Source: Hyphochytrium catenoides
Taxonomy: Eukaryota; Sar; Hyphochytriomycetes; Hyphochytriales; Hyphochytriaceae
DNA length: 22,835 nt
Assembly (NCBI GenBank): GCA_900088475.1
Contig: FLMG01001432.1
Location: 17,206 to 40,040 of the forward strand
Direction of reading: 5' to 3'
The notes beneath the pieces were generated by a model. That model made no database searches. It worked only from the letters and a program-made list of their open reading frames with translations, and had not been told where the DNA came from. How positions within the stretch are numbered: position 1 is the first letter of the stretch; each line of letters opens with the position of its first letter. This document shows, piece by piece, positions 1 to 10,067 of the stretch. The translations under genes were made by a program, and so were the position numbers.

Positions 1-373
1 CCTTCTGGTGGCAGCTATTCCCTCTCCATCCTCCATTCTTTCCCTTCGTCTTCTGTGCCATGAACATGGAGGCCCCAGCAGAGACCATCGCCACAGCGCG
101 CCCCTTGAGAAGGAAAAGAGAGAGATTGTGAACGACGGAGGCTGCGCAGAGCCGTTGCCCTACTAATAAGGTAATGACCCTTGAGCTTGTCTCTCCTGCG
201 GCGTGATGTGTCGCCGTTGACTACTCCTTGGGACATCAGACGCGGAGAAGAGAAAAGAGAAGATAGACTCCAGGGCAGCCTGAGAGTGAAACGTGTAGCT
301 GTCAGAGTCCAGCAGCAGGACGACAACAGAAGAAGAGGGAGCCAGAGAGAGAAAATAATAAGAGAGGCAGAGG

Positions 374-414
374 GAGAGAGAGAGAGAGAGGAAAAGAGAG
401 AGAGAGAGAGAGGA

Positions 415-440
<26 letters not shown>
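374..440. repeat. (GA)n microsatellite
   Basis: Near-perfect GA dinucleotide repeat interrupted by short AAA or GGAA steps. It is one of several polypurine tracts in the window and lies about 550 bases upstream of the ENGASE start. Confidence 0.95.
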
Positions 441-445
<5 letters not shown>

Positions 446-645
446 ACGAAGAGGGAGAAGGAACCAGGAAGCAGCGACGAGGACGCACGAGACAATGACC
501 TTTCAAGTGCTCATCCACCATACTAATCAGATATAAAGCTGCAGCGGAGCGAGATTGTTTAATATAGGTACTACTGTTATCGAGAATGATCCACTTCGCA
601 AAAAGCAAATCTATCTCACCTAGTTCGAGTGCATCAGAACACCTG

Positions 646-705
646 GGAGAGAGAGAGAGAGAGAGAGAGAGAAAGAAAGAGAGAGAGAGGCAGAGAGAGT
701 GAGAG

Positions 706-740
<35 letters not shown>
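646..740. repeat. (GA)n microsatellite
   Basis: Long GA repeat of about 95 bases with a few AAAG, GGCA and GTGA interruptions. It ends in a pure run of about 30 bases before position 741, roughly 250 bases upstream of the ENGASE start. Confidence 0.95.
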
Positions 741-742
<2 letters not shown>

Positions 743-986
743 ATGGAGAGGGCCAAGCAGACTAGACCAAGGGCTATACCCACCTTCACGAGCTGTTGAG
801 AGGAAAGAGCAGGCTTTGACGGCAACCTCCCTCCGCCTTTATAACCTGTATCCTCCTTCCGCTGCCCGCAGCAGCCCCAGCATCTCAACAGACGGCGGAG
901 AGAGTGAACAGCGATGTACGAGGGCTGCCCAGGCTTGGCACGGTGAGAAAGGGAAAGGAGTAGGGGAGAGAGAGATCGTGATAAGG

Positions 987-1476
987 ATGGCAGAGAAAGA
1001 TGCAGAGGGCACATTCTCCTTCTCTTTCCTACCTCTGGTGCCTTTCTTGAGTGCACGTCTGGGCATCAGTGAGGAGACTGCTTTCCGTTTGCTGATTGTC
1101 GGTTCGCTCCTCCTGGTCCTTGGCATAAGATGGCTCCTGCGCTATAGGAGGGATGCCCAAGGTCGGTCTCTTGTTTCTCGCTGTGTCTCTCTCATTCTCC
1201 ATTTCTCGCTGTCTCTGTCCCTCTGTCTCTCTCGCGTTCTCCCTCTACCCTTTCGTCTCTCTTCTCGTTAATTTTACCGATAGCTGTCTCTCCTCTTTCT
1301 CTTAGCGGCGGCGAGGCTTCTTCAGCTTCGGAGACAAGCTTTAGACGCGACCGCAAAGCGCTTGGCGGCACTAGAGAAAGGTGAGTCCGAAGTGGACCGA
1401 ATGCCTCTTAGTCAGTGATTAAGCGCACCGGAGAGACCGGCAAGAGACGATACGGCGGGGCGAAAGGATGAGATAA

Positions 1477-1515
<39 letters not shown>

Positions 1516-4500
1516 CAGAAAGTACATTGAGATAGAGATGTGACGGGAGAAGAATAGGAATAGAACGCGTTTAATTTCAGCTCAACGTGTTGCCACAAGA
1601 AGGAGAGTGCGCTTGCGAAGGAGGACAGACAGAGAGATAAAAGAGTGAGGAGAAGAGAGAGAGAGAAAAGGGCGAGGGAGAGTAAAAAGAGCGAGCACAC
1701 AGAGTGAGAGAGAGAAAAACAAAGAAATACCCTCATCCCTCGCCAGGCTCTCCGACTCACCTATCTCTTACCCTCACCTTTATGCTCTTCTTTCTCTTCC
1801 TCCCTCTGGTTTGCTATGATCTCTCTTTCTCGATAAAGAGTCAAAGACAGAACTGGACCCTCTACCTTATGCGACCGCGAAGTACAACTCGTCTCTCTGC
1901 GTCGCGCACGCAGTCGCTCAGCCTCTCTCTTCCCCAGAGCAGCTACTCGGATGGGAGAAAGGAGAGAGAGAAAGAACAGAAGGCCGTTCTCTCTTTCCCC
2001 AGACTCCTCTTCGACCTTTCCGGCACTGCTTCGATCCCTCTTCCCGCGTTTATAACAGGAAGAATAGACTGATAGTGTGTCACGATATGATGGGCGGCTA
2101 CCTGGAGGATCGATTTGTGCAGGTGGCGCTCTCTATCGAGCTTGACACTCTTCTAAGCGTACTCTCTTTCCTCCCTCGCCGTTCCCTGCATAGTTGTTTT
2201 CCTCTTCTCTCACTCTTACTATCTCTATTTCTCGCTCTCTCTTTCTTTCTTTCTTTCTCTCTCGTGCCTCCCTCCCTCTCCCTGCCTCTCTCTTCTCCTG
2301 TCTCGCGATCTGTACCTTTGGCTACTCTCCCTTTCTCCGTCACTCCTTAATTCGACTCTTTCTCTCTCTTTAAGCTGTCTCTCTTGGTCACTCTTCCAAT
2401 AGGGCAGCGTGTCTTCAATGCCCTTCTTCCTTTCTCACTGGGAGCTCGTAGATATCTTTATCTACTTCAGTCATCACCTGGTGACCATCCCTCCTGTTGC
2501 CTGGATAAACGTAGCGCATAAACATGGGACAAAGGTAAGGGTTAGGGTTGGATAGAGCCCCAATTTTCCGCCTTTCTTTCACCTCGCATCACCGTCATTT
2601 TGTGTCTCTCTTACTCGCATAGAGTACACTGCCATAATACTCATCTCTTCTGCCGTTTGTCTCTCTCGCTACGGCCGTCCCTCTCCTCTACTATTCCCAT
2701 GCCTTGCAACTACCACTCCACTTCTCCTGTCTCAAGGTGCTTGGGACCTTCATCACAGAACATGAAGAAGGAGAGAACACGTGTGCCATGCTCCTAGGCA
2801 CCCCTGAAGCTGCACAGAAAACAGCAGAAAAGCTAGTGGACATCTCTGCCTTTTATGGGTTCGATGGCTGGCTCATTAACGTTGAGAATAAGCTCAGCCC
2901 ACCCCTATATCAACACTTTTCGCTCTTCTTAAGTACTCTAACGAAGCTCAGCCATGAGAAGGTGCGCATCTACTGCTCTTTCAAAGTGCGTCCTTCAAGC
3001 CGCTCTTCGATCAAGAGCCCTTACTCTAATGTTACGGTGTGGACCTGATGGTAGAACTGGCCACGTACAGTGTGCTATCGCTGGCATTAACCACCTATAC
3101 CCTGCTTAGGGTAACAACTGTCACAAGTCGTCCTATTGCTTTATCTCTCCCCGGCATATAGTTTGCACTCCTCTCTTGGTCGTTCGCGTGCTTTTCCCTC
3201 GTGCGAGGAAGTAGTCAAATTCTTCCTCGTGTCGTCGGGGTTTTCAACCTCCCCTAACTTTATCGGGTATAGGTCCCTGGCTCTGAGATTATCTACTATG
3301 ATAGTCTCTCGAAAGACGGAGAGCTCGATTGGCAGGACCGCCTCTCGCCCTCGAACCTGTCCCTATTCTCACTGGTGGATGGCATCTTCACTAACTACAC
3401 TTGGAAGAAGGAGTATCCAGCGGTATGAAAGCTCAGCGCAGAAGGGAGAAAAGAGAAGAGAGAGAGAAAGGAGAGAGAGAGACTATAGTGAGAGTTCCCA
3501 CCAAGATGTCGACAATGGCCCCAAGTGGAAAAGTAGGGGAAAGAGGGACGAGCTGACGAAAGGTGCCCTAACCTCCTCCCTGTCTAGTCTTCAGCTGCCC
3601 TTGCCGGTCCGCGTCGTTACGATGTGTACCACGGGATAGACTGCTTCGGCCGAGGGACCTACGGTGGGGGAGGGTTTGACACAAATAAGGCCTTGGATGT
3701 CATCCTTAATGCAGGTAAGACGACGCTGCCACTAGGACATTGACGACTCTTCCCTCTTCCTCTCGCTTTTTTTCTCTTAGAATGTTCCACGTAACTCTCT
3801 GAACATGCCCTAACTTCCCCTTCGGCCCTGCGATTTCCTAATACTCTATCACTATATATAAGGCGTGTCCGTCGCTATTTTCGCCCCTGGCTGGGTCTAT
3901 GAACGCCTCTCAGCAGAAGAGAGAACGAGATCATTCCTCACAGATCAGGTTTGGAGGCCACCGTAAATTTCTGTTCTGCAGACGTTCTATTATACCTTCT
4001 GGTGATGTGCCTCTCCTTTGTTCCCTCCTAGTCTCTTCTCACTTCTGCCTGACGTTTTGTCCCACAGTGCCGCTTCTGGGGTATGATAGCTGACGTCTGG
4101 AGGAAGAAGCGAGTCTTTTATAAAAGAGGGGAAGCTCTCTTTTACTCTTCTTTTGACTATGGTTGGGGAAGAGGGATTTGGAGAGAGGGACAGCTTCTCT
4201 CCTCTTCAATGCTGCTAAACGCCCCGAGCACCTCCTCCCCTTCTCCTTACTGGTTCAACCTGAGTGCGGCAGGGGTTCAACCATCCCCTGCCTACATTGC
4301 AGGCGCTAGGCAGACATCCGCTAATGGGAAGTCAATGGTCCGCGCTAAGATCACTCAAGACTTCAGCTTCAATGGAGGCTCCAGCCTCTATTTTCAGGTA
4401 TGAAAAGGCATAACAACGCTCATTATTCGTCTATCTGGACACACAAGCAACATCCGCTCTGGTCACCGACTTTAGTCCTTTCCTCTCTTTTTCCCGTAAG

Positions 4501-6229
4501 ATTGCCACTTGGTCTGCGTCACAACTTAGCCCCTCCCCTGATAGAGCTCTACACCGCTTTCCGAACGTTTCTCTAGTTCTATTCTCTGCACTCCACTGGC
4601 TCACATTTCGATTCTTCCCTTTCCTGCCTTGCCCTACATTGCCTGGGTGAAGGGTGTCGTTGCCCCTTCGTCTCCTCTGTTCTTCTCCCTCTTTAACCTT
4701 GACTGGACCTTCAACCTTTCTAAAGCCTTCGAGATCAGCTATACCTTCTGCATTGGAATGCAAGAGGATGCAATAGGTGGAGGAGACGCATGTGATCTTT
4801 CCCTTGCTCTCTCCCTTGAGACGGACACGCCATTTCAAGAGCACTCTCTCTTCTCTCGAATCGTTCTTCGCTCTCCCTCCTTAGTTGGTTCAGAATGTCT
4901 CACCACCCTACCCAAGAGGGGGAAAACGAAGAGCCACGTGACCGGAAAGACGGAGACAGAGATATACTACGAGCCCGTGTGTGAGCTAGTGCACCTTCAG
5001 GGCCCACCAACTCCGGCACGATCTCTTCTCACACAGAAGTACCTGGACAGATTAGAGACAGAAAATAGCAACGACGCCTTGGAGAGCCAAGGAGACCAGA
5101 GGTCAGGAAGTGACCGCTCAACTTTATCTACATCTTCTCTCAAACCGGGGATGAATGGGGTGTGGAAGACAAGAGTATATCGCTTTGACTTGCACAACTT
5201 CTTCAACATGAAGCTGAAAGAGGTCGCTGCAGTCTGTACAGTCAGAAGAAGGAGCACTATCGGAACAGGAGGAGTTGCAGGAGGTAGCGAGGAGAAAGGC
5301 TCGACGGGAGAGCCTTTCCCCTACCGATGTTTCTTAGGACAAGTGGTGTTAGACCAAGTTCCGAAGGCGAAGAGGCTCGCTGATAGGCCGAGAAGCATTA
5401 CTCTCTGTTCGATTGAAGCTCAAAGTGCTATCAGATGGGAGGAAGCGGAAGGAGAGACACCAAGAAGATGCTACCTTGACGCCATTCTGAAGTGGAAAAC
5501 AATAATCGACACCTCTTTACCGCTATCGGGCGGTCTAACTAGGGCTACCGTGGGTGAGGAGAATATAATAGACCAGGGCCAAGAGGTAGACAGCCAGAGG
5601 AAGGTCCAGGACGCAGGAGGTGACGCAGAAACGACAGGAACAGTGGACTGGCATGTTGACGTCTTTGTTGCTCCAGCATCCGGGAGAGAAAACGGTTTCC
5701 CTTCCGTACACCTTGGCCGAGCGTTTGCAGAGGAGTACAAGGTAGGTGGTTGGGACTGCGGGGATAGGGTCCTTACTTCTATCCTGCACTGGGCTCTCAA
5801 GTCGATTGGTTGTACATTCGAAGACCTTACATACGACTATGTTCTCTCTCCATGCATTTCCTATCTGTTGCACCCGAGTGGCCTTGGGTCTGGGTTGGAA
5901 TCTGTCTGGAAATCCTTCACCTGTTCTCCCTCGCTATTATTCCGCCCCTACTAAACTCCTTCCCTCTCAATGGACGGCAGATCCATGGATTTGACGTCAC
6001 GGCGCTGTTTCCTTCTCAAGGTGCCCCTGTGGATATCGTCCTGCAGGTTGGAGGAGTTTGTGGGGCCGTCCCACCAGTAGATGAAGAGGAGAAAGAGAGA
6101 ATATATAGGATAAGGCTTGGTGACGTACCACAGGAGGCGAAGATGGTAGAAGACGAGGGACAGGAGGCGTTAGGTGGATCTTCTGTTCTGAGACATCGCC
6201 CCAGGAACACTGAAAACAGAAAGAACTAA
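987..6229 (+). CDS. ENGASE: Endo-beta-N-acetylglucosaminidase, GH85 (ENGase), with N-terminal membrane segment
   Basis: Family role: ENGase cuts between the two core GlcNAc residues of N-glycans, usually in the cytosol during turnover of misfolded glycoproteins and free glycans. Exons read: 987-1161, 1306-1380, 1851-2122 (or from 1839), 2403-2534, 2737-2961, 3273-3422, 3588-3714, 3863-3948, 4068-4397, 4653-5741, 5981-6229. All are GT-AG and all phases agree, giving about 969 residues; human ENGase is 743. The GH85 hallmarks are CHDMMGGYLEDRF (about residue 160), VDIFIYFSHH, VLGTFITE and FDGWLINVEN. In the last, Asn266 and Glu268 match the catalytic Asn/Glu pair. Next come FAPGWVYE, and near the C-terminus VHLGRAFAEEYK, matching the end of the beta-sandwich region. 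Exons 1-2 add a hydrophobic stretch at about residues 35-47 followed by RWLLRYRR, which is not typical of the family. The ATG at 987 is the first in the exon-1 frame. Identity is very secure; the N-terminus is less so. Confidence 0.92.
1472..1720. repeat. Purine-rich GA tracts inside ENGASE intron 2
   Basis: A (GA)n core at 1476-1516 and degenerate GA-rich sequence at about 1632-1715 lie in the longest ENGASE intron (1381 to 1838 or 1850). The open frames here on either strand are repeat translations. Confidence 0.85.
2188..2300. repeat. CT-rich tract inside ENGASE intron 3
   Basis: Pyrimidine-rich sequence of CTCT, CTTT and CCTC units in the intron at 2123-2402. Its polarity is opposite to that of the GA tract in the preceding intron. 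Confidence 0.8.
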
Positions 6230-6823
6230 GGTTTCGGACCGTTAGCGAGCTAGTGAGCGGGAAGATGGCAGGGGATCAGGGTCTGTACGCTCCAGGGTTT
6301 CAAAAAGAGAGACAGAAAGAAGAGGTTCTACTTCTCAAAGGAACCAACTCACAGTGCTTGTAGGGTGTATGTGGTTAGTCAACTAGCTGGGGACTACTAC
6401 GAGGGCCGAGAGGCTGTGAAAGGCCAAAAGGCTGCCAAATTTATTGATTGTCTTTGCTCTTACCGGCCTTCCACTCTACCGAAGTGCTGAATGATGCAAA
6501 AGCAACTTTCTGTCGGGTGGTTCTGGCCTCTAGGGTCTAGTCTCTCTGGTTTATCCTCACGTATCTCTTCTGTCTCTTATAGTTGTGAGCCCTCTGCCCT
6601 TCACTTGCCTAGTCGACCTCCTCTCTGCTCTACCGTCTCCACTCCGCATGTTCTTCATTCCCAACTGTCTACCCACTGGCTCACTTCTTACTCTTTCGTA
6701 GCCACTTGTCCTCATCTCATCTCCTCTTCTTTTATACCTTTGCCGTTTTCCTCTTTTGAATCCTGAGAGTGGGCGGACAACGTTGGCGCCAGGGAGGTAG
6801 ATCGGATCTGCTGAGTCATCACA
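6230..6823. other. Convergent intergenic region (3' ends of ENGASE and esterase)
   Basis: About 590 bases separate the ENGASE stop on the plus strand from the esterase stop on the minus strand. The region must hold both 3' untranslated regions. I see no canonical AATAAA signal and no coding pattern; the open frame near 6491-6766 is Ser/Pro/Leu-rich and looks like chance. Confidence 0.55.
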
Positions 6824-7549
6824 TCAGCTTTTGAGAAACCAGTCTAGAGATTCTCTGGCGATTGCTCTGGGGACGGTGTGAGGTCCCTCGAACTCTTTAT
6901 ACTCGACGGGAATCTCTCCTCTTTTAAGGGACGGATAGATCCTACGGCTGCATCTATCGATGTTTAGAACTCTGTCTCCCGTCCCGTGGCTCATATACAC
7001 TCTAGGCTTCCCTTGCTGGCTCGGAGGGGCCATAAAGCCGGGGGAATAGGCGATGATGTGACTAAAGACGCCATCTCCGTTCGCCAGGCCGAGTGTCAAG
7101 CCATAAGATGCGCCGTCTGAGAAGCCTCCAATTGCTCTGTGCGCTGGATTCACCTTGTAGTGCCTCTGGACATACTTCAGACCGTCCTCTATGTGCTCCA
7201 CATCCGGTCCTAAGCTGCCAACAAGAAAGTCCCATGTACGGCCCTGAGAGGCAGGTGCTAGGATCATCACGCCTTTCTCCTCTGCTGCCTCCTGGAGGAA
7301 GGATATCATGCCCTCGGGATCTCCTCCTGCACCGTGAAGGAGGACAAGAAGCGGACTCCCGTCTTGATCTTCGACGGGCCGCTCAGGAACGTAAAGCAGT
7401 GCATCGCGCTTATGCCGAAGTCCCAAACGATGCACCCCTGGTCCGCATTTTGGCTGTGGAACAGTGCTTGAATCGGAAGGAAGCTCGATTCTCCCGATCT
7501 TGTGTCTGAGAACGCTGTTCTCTGGAATGTTAGGGGTCTGGGTCTCCAT
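6824..7549 (-). CDS. Alpha/beta-hydrolase, phospholipase/carboxylesterase-like, intronless
   Basis: A single-exon gene of 241 residues from an ATG at 7549 to a TGA at 6824-6826. The fold is clear: LLVLLHGAGGDPEGM at about 67-81 forms the oxyanion-hole loop, GFSDG at 142-146 is the nucleophile elbow (Ser144), GTGDRV gives the likely acid Asp192, and EGPHTVP gives His224. The C-terminal SLDWFL helix is typical of small Abhydrolase_2/predicted-esterase proteins. Such enzymes hydrolyse carboxyl esters; the substrate cannot be told. The sequence looks more like bacterial small esterases than LYPLA1/2. Lack of introns contrasts with the split genes around it, so horizontal transfer or retroposition is possible. 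The frame stays open upstream of the ATG for 15 codons (about 7550-7594, down to an in-frame TAG), so an N-terminal exon carrying a targeting peptide cannot be excluded. Confidence 0.85.
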   Translation of the reverse strand: METQTPNIPENSVLRHKIGRIELPSDSSTVPQPKCGPGVHRLGLRHKRDALLYVPERPVEDQDGSPLLVLLHGAGGDPEGMISFLQEAAEEKGVMILAPASQGRTWDFLVGSLGPDVEHIEDGLKYVQRHYKVNPAHRAIGGFSDGASYGLTLGLANGDGVFSHIIAYSPGFMAPPSQQGKPRVYMSHGTGDRVLNIDRCSRRIYPSLKRGEIPVEYKEFEGPHTVPRAIARESLDWFLKS

Positions 7550-10067
7550 GAGACTTTTTTGAAGCTGTCTCGCCCAAGCTCGAATGACTCTACTAGAGGC
7601 TCTGAGGACAGCCAGCCTTCTGTCTTTGGGTTATCTGAAGCGTGGTCCCGTTCGTGGTCTGTGGCGGAGGTTGAAGACTGAGCTAGAGAGTACCGGGGGC
7701 CCTCCCTCTCTCACACTCTCCTCCTTTTGCCATTCCCACTGTTTGACAATACTGAGCAAGCGGCATGGGCCTCTGCAGGCCACGGTAGATACGCTTTGTA
7801 GAAGGACGAAGGTGCGAGAAAGGGAAGACTGTGGAGGCTCTGGGAGAGCCGCAAAGAAGAGAAGAAACTCTGCCATAACAGAATATCTATTATGAAGTTC
7901 TTCAGTAAAAAGTAACGGGCTTGTGATCAGCAGCCACAAGAGGCCAAGCTACTAATAGTGGGACTACTCGTCTCCTCTTTTCAATGAGTATAGGGAGCTA
8001 TAGTAGGACTGCCGACTCCTCACTGGCTTTATACCGAAGATCGCTTGATGCAGCGGGATAATCACTGTGGTTCCGGTGGGGACGTGGCTGTCGTGGCAGC
8101 TTGTCTCTTTGCTCTTCGAAGGAGTTCGACGCCATTCCAAGCGTCACCTATCGGAGAATGAATGTAGACGCAGAGGTAACATTGCTTTGATCCGGCCGCC
8201 ACTGCACCCCCTGACACTATTATCACACATAGCGCAAAAAAAATGGGAAGTCGACGGCCGCACCGTCGCGATGTAAGCAGCACGCCGCTATGCCAAGTCA
8301 CCTGCCCTTATAGGGACATCGAGCAGTCCCATACCTGCCAGATTTCACTGCCTGCGGAGACACGTGCAGAGCATTCAGAGGTAGAGGAGAGAAAGGTGCC
8401 GTTGGTGCCTGCAGCCCATTCAGCCATGTGGGCTTGCTGGCGCCAGCCTTCTCGTTAATCCGTTTACCTGGAAATCATCATTTTACCTGAAATGTGAGGT
8501 GTTGCAGGCGAGCGCGGTCGTTGTGGCTTCACCTTCACCCTCGTAGTGAATCAAGGCAGCCCTACTGCCCTGATCTTCGTCTATGTGGATGGAGCGACAA
8601 CCTTCCTTGTCATTGCTGTCCTAGAAGCCCACATTCGCCCGGTCCCCCGCAGGCAGCAGGCAATGAGAACAGCGCTCTCACAAGCCATAATGAGCAGAGC
8701 AGCTCAACAGCTGTGGCTGCACCGGCGCTGGCTCTCTAGCTGTCCCTATCTTCCTTCCCTTCCCTTCCTGCTGCTGCTGCCGCTGCTGGGAAGGCAAGGA
8801 TCCAAGGAAGAAGAAGAACAGCGACGAAGGCAGGGGCTCGCAGATGTGGATCAATTCCCATCCTTACCGCGACAATTATAGGAGATAAGATGTCCAATTG
8901 TTTGACGTACTCTCTCTTCCATTATCGACATTGGACAATGATGGTAGTTTGTATTGCACTGTAAAACTATACCGACTTTCTTAGGAGAGTTTTGCACCAA
9001 AATAACGGACAAGTGATGGCAATGATGGACCGTCTGCCCTCTCGGCTGCAGCGGGAACTGAAGAGATGATGACGAGCTCTGGCGGCTGCTGCTGCGGCAT
9101 GGAGCAGGAGGTGAGAGCTCGCTGCGCGCTGCTGCTTCTCGGTCCAGCGAGACGAAGCTGATTGCTTTTGGATCGAGAGCGTCCTTCTCGCGGTTGGAAT
9201 GCATGGGACGTTCAAGGCTCGTGCACCTTTACTGTAAGGATTGGAAGACGGCAGCAGATGCTCTCTGGGTGGCTGTTTGCTCCGTCCAGCCAAGCAGAAA
9301 AGAGGAGTCTAAGTGCTGCGTGCTGTTGGCACTGTGGACTGCCAGGGCTGGCCGATTGGTTTGCATGCACGTAAACAGTAATAAGCAGAGAGCAGCAGGA
9401 CCCAGCGCACGATGCCACACAGGTTGAATAGTATCCTTAACTGGCCTAATCACTTATCTGTCCCAGTCCGGGCGTTATAACACCCTGAATAGACTGATCT
9501 CCCCTCCTCACTCAAACTAGAAACGCTATCATCAATATGGAAGGGTCAACCGATTGATGACTGGTCAGAAGTCCATCCTTTACTAGCAGATTGGCACTTC
9601 GGTCAATGGCCGCTCGTTGAGAGAACTTCAGATTAGACAAAGCGGCCATAACCAGGGCAAAAACGGCCATCAAGTTTAGGCACTTCGTAGTGTTCTTTCC
9701 CTTATGTCTTTGTCTAGATGCTTCAGGAGTAATTGCCTCAATTGCACGGTAGTCGTTGTACGTAGAAAGCTGATCGACACCTTGAGACCGCAGGCACATT
9801 TGGCTCCTAAGGAATAACGACCGGGTAGGCCCAATCACGAAAGGCTGCTCTGAGCTTTGAAGGGGTGAGTGGCCAGGGACAATAGCTTCGGTCTTGGGAC
9901 AATATTATGCTGATTGCTGTGTCGCCGACAGCGACACCAGGGGGCACATCAGAAGAGAAAGAGAGAGAACAAGCACAGGGCAGGGACAGGGAGAGAGGGG
10001 GAGAGGAACGAAGAGACATGCATTGTAGGGGAACCCAAATGAATTCTCAAGATCCTCCTGTCTCAGA
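7550..10067. other. Region without a defensible gene
   Basis: This is 2.5 kb between the first esterase and the 3' end of the PIBF1-like gene. Several frames of 70-110 codons exist on both strands, but none has a recognised domain or convincing exon chain. The most protein-like are a minus-strand frame with an ATG at 7876 whose first 30 residues are hydrophobic and Ser/Pro-rich (possible targeting peptide), a plus-strand frame from about 8512 to 8881 that follows a possible TTGCAG acceptor and begins with beta-strand-like residues, and a minus-strand frame at 9512-9838 with one hydrophobic stretch. CTG/CCG triplets cluster near 8770-8790. I treat the region as intergenic, possibly with an unrecognised small gene. 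Confidence 0.4.

Larger units (their letters stand above)
1..986. other. Upstream non-coding region rich in purine tracts
   Basis: No gene is supported here. Long open frames on both strands are translations of GA/CT repeats (Arg-Glu or Ser-Leu runs) and have no recognisable domain. Two long GA tracts fill much of the region. It lies just upstream of the ENGASE start at 987 and probably holds that gene's promoter and 5' untranslated region; I see no clear TATA box. A short minus-strand frame with an ATG at about position 80 runs off the left edge and could be the start of a gene outside the window, but nothing in it is recognisable. Confidence 0.5.

Noticed and set aside
163-1056. Long open frames rich in Ser-Leu or Arg-Glu repeats on both strands
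   Set aside because: They are direct translations of CT/GA dinucleotide repeats, have no domain, and mirror each other on opposite strands.
2535-2555. Telomere-like GGGTTAGGGTT at an ENGASE donor site
   Set aside because: Less than two repeat units and embedded in a normal intron start; not evidence of an interstitial telomere.
4431-4844. Long minus-strand frame opposite ENGASE exons 9-10
   Set aside because: It is the antisense shadow of exon 10 and its intron; the plus strand carries clear GH85 similarity.
9512-9838. 108-codon minus-strand frame with a hydrophobic stretch
   Set aside because: It lacks an ATG at its start (first ATG near 9801), has no recognised motif, and no exon partner; consistent with chance.
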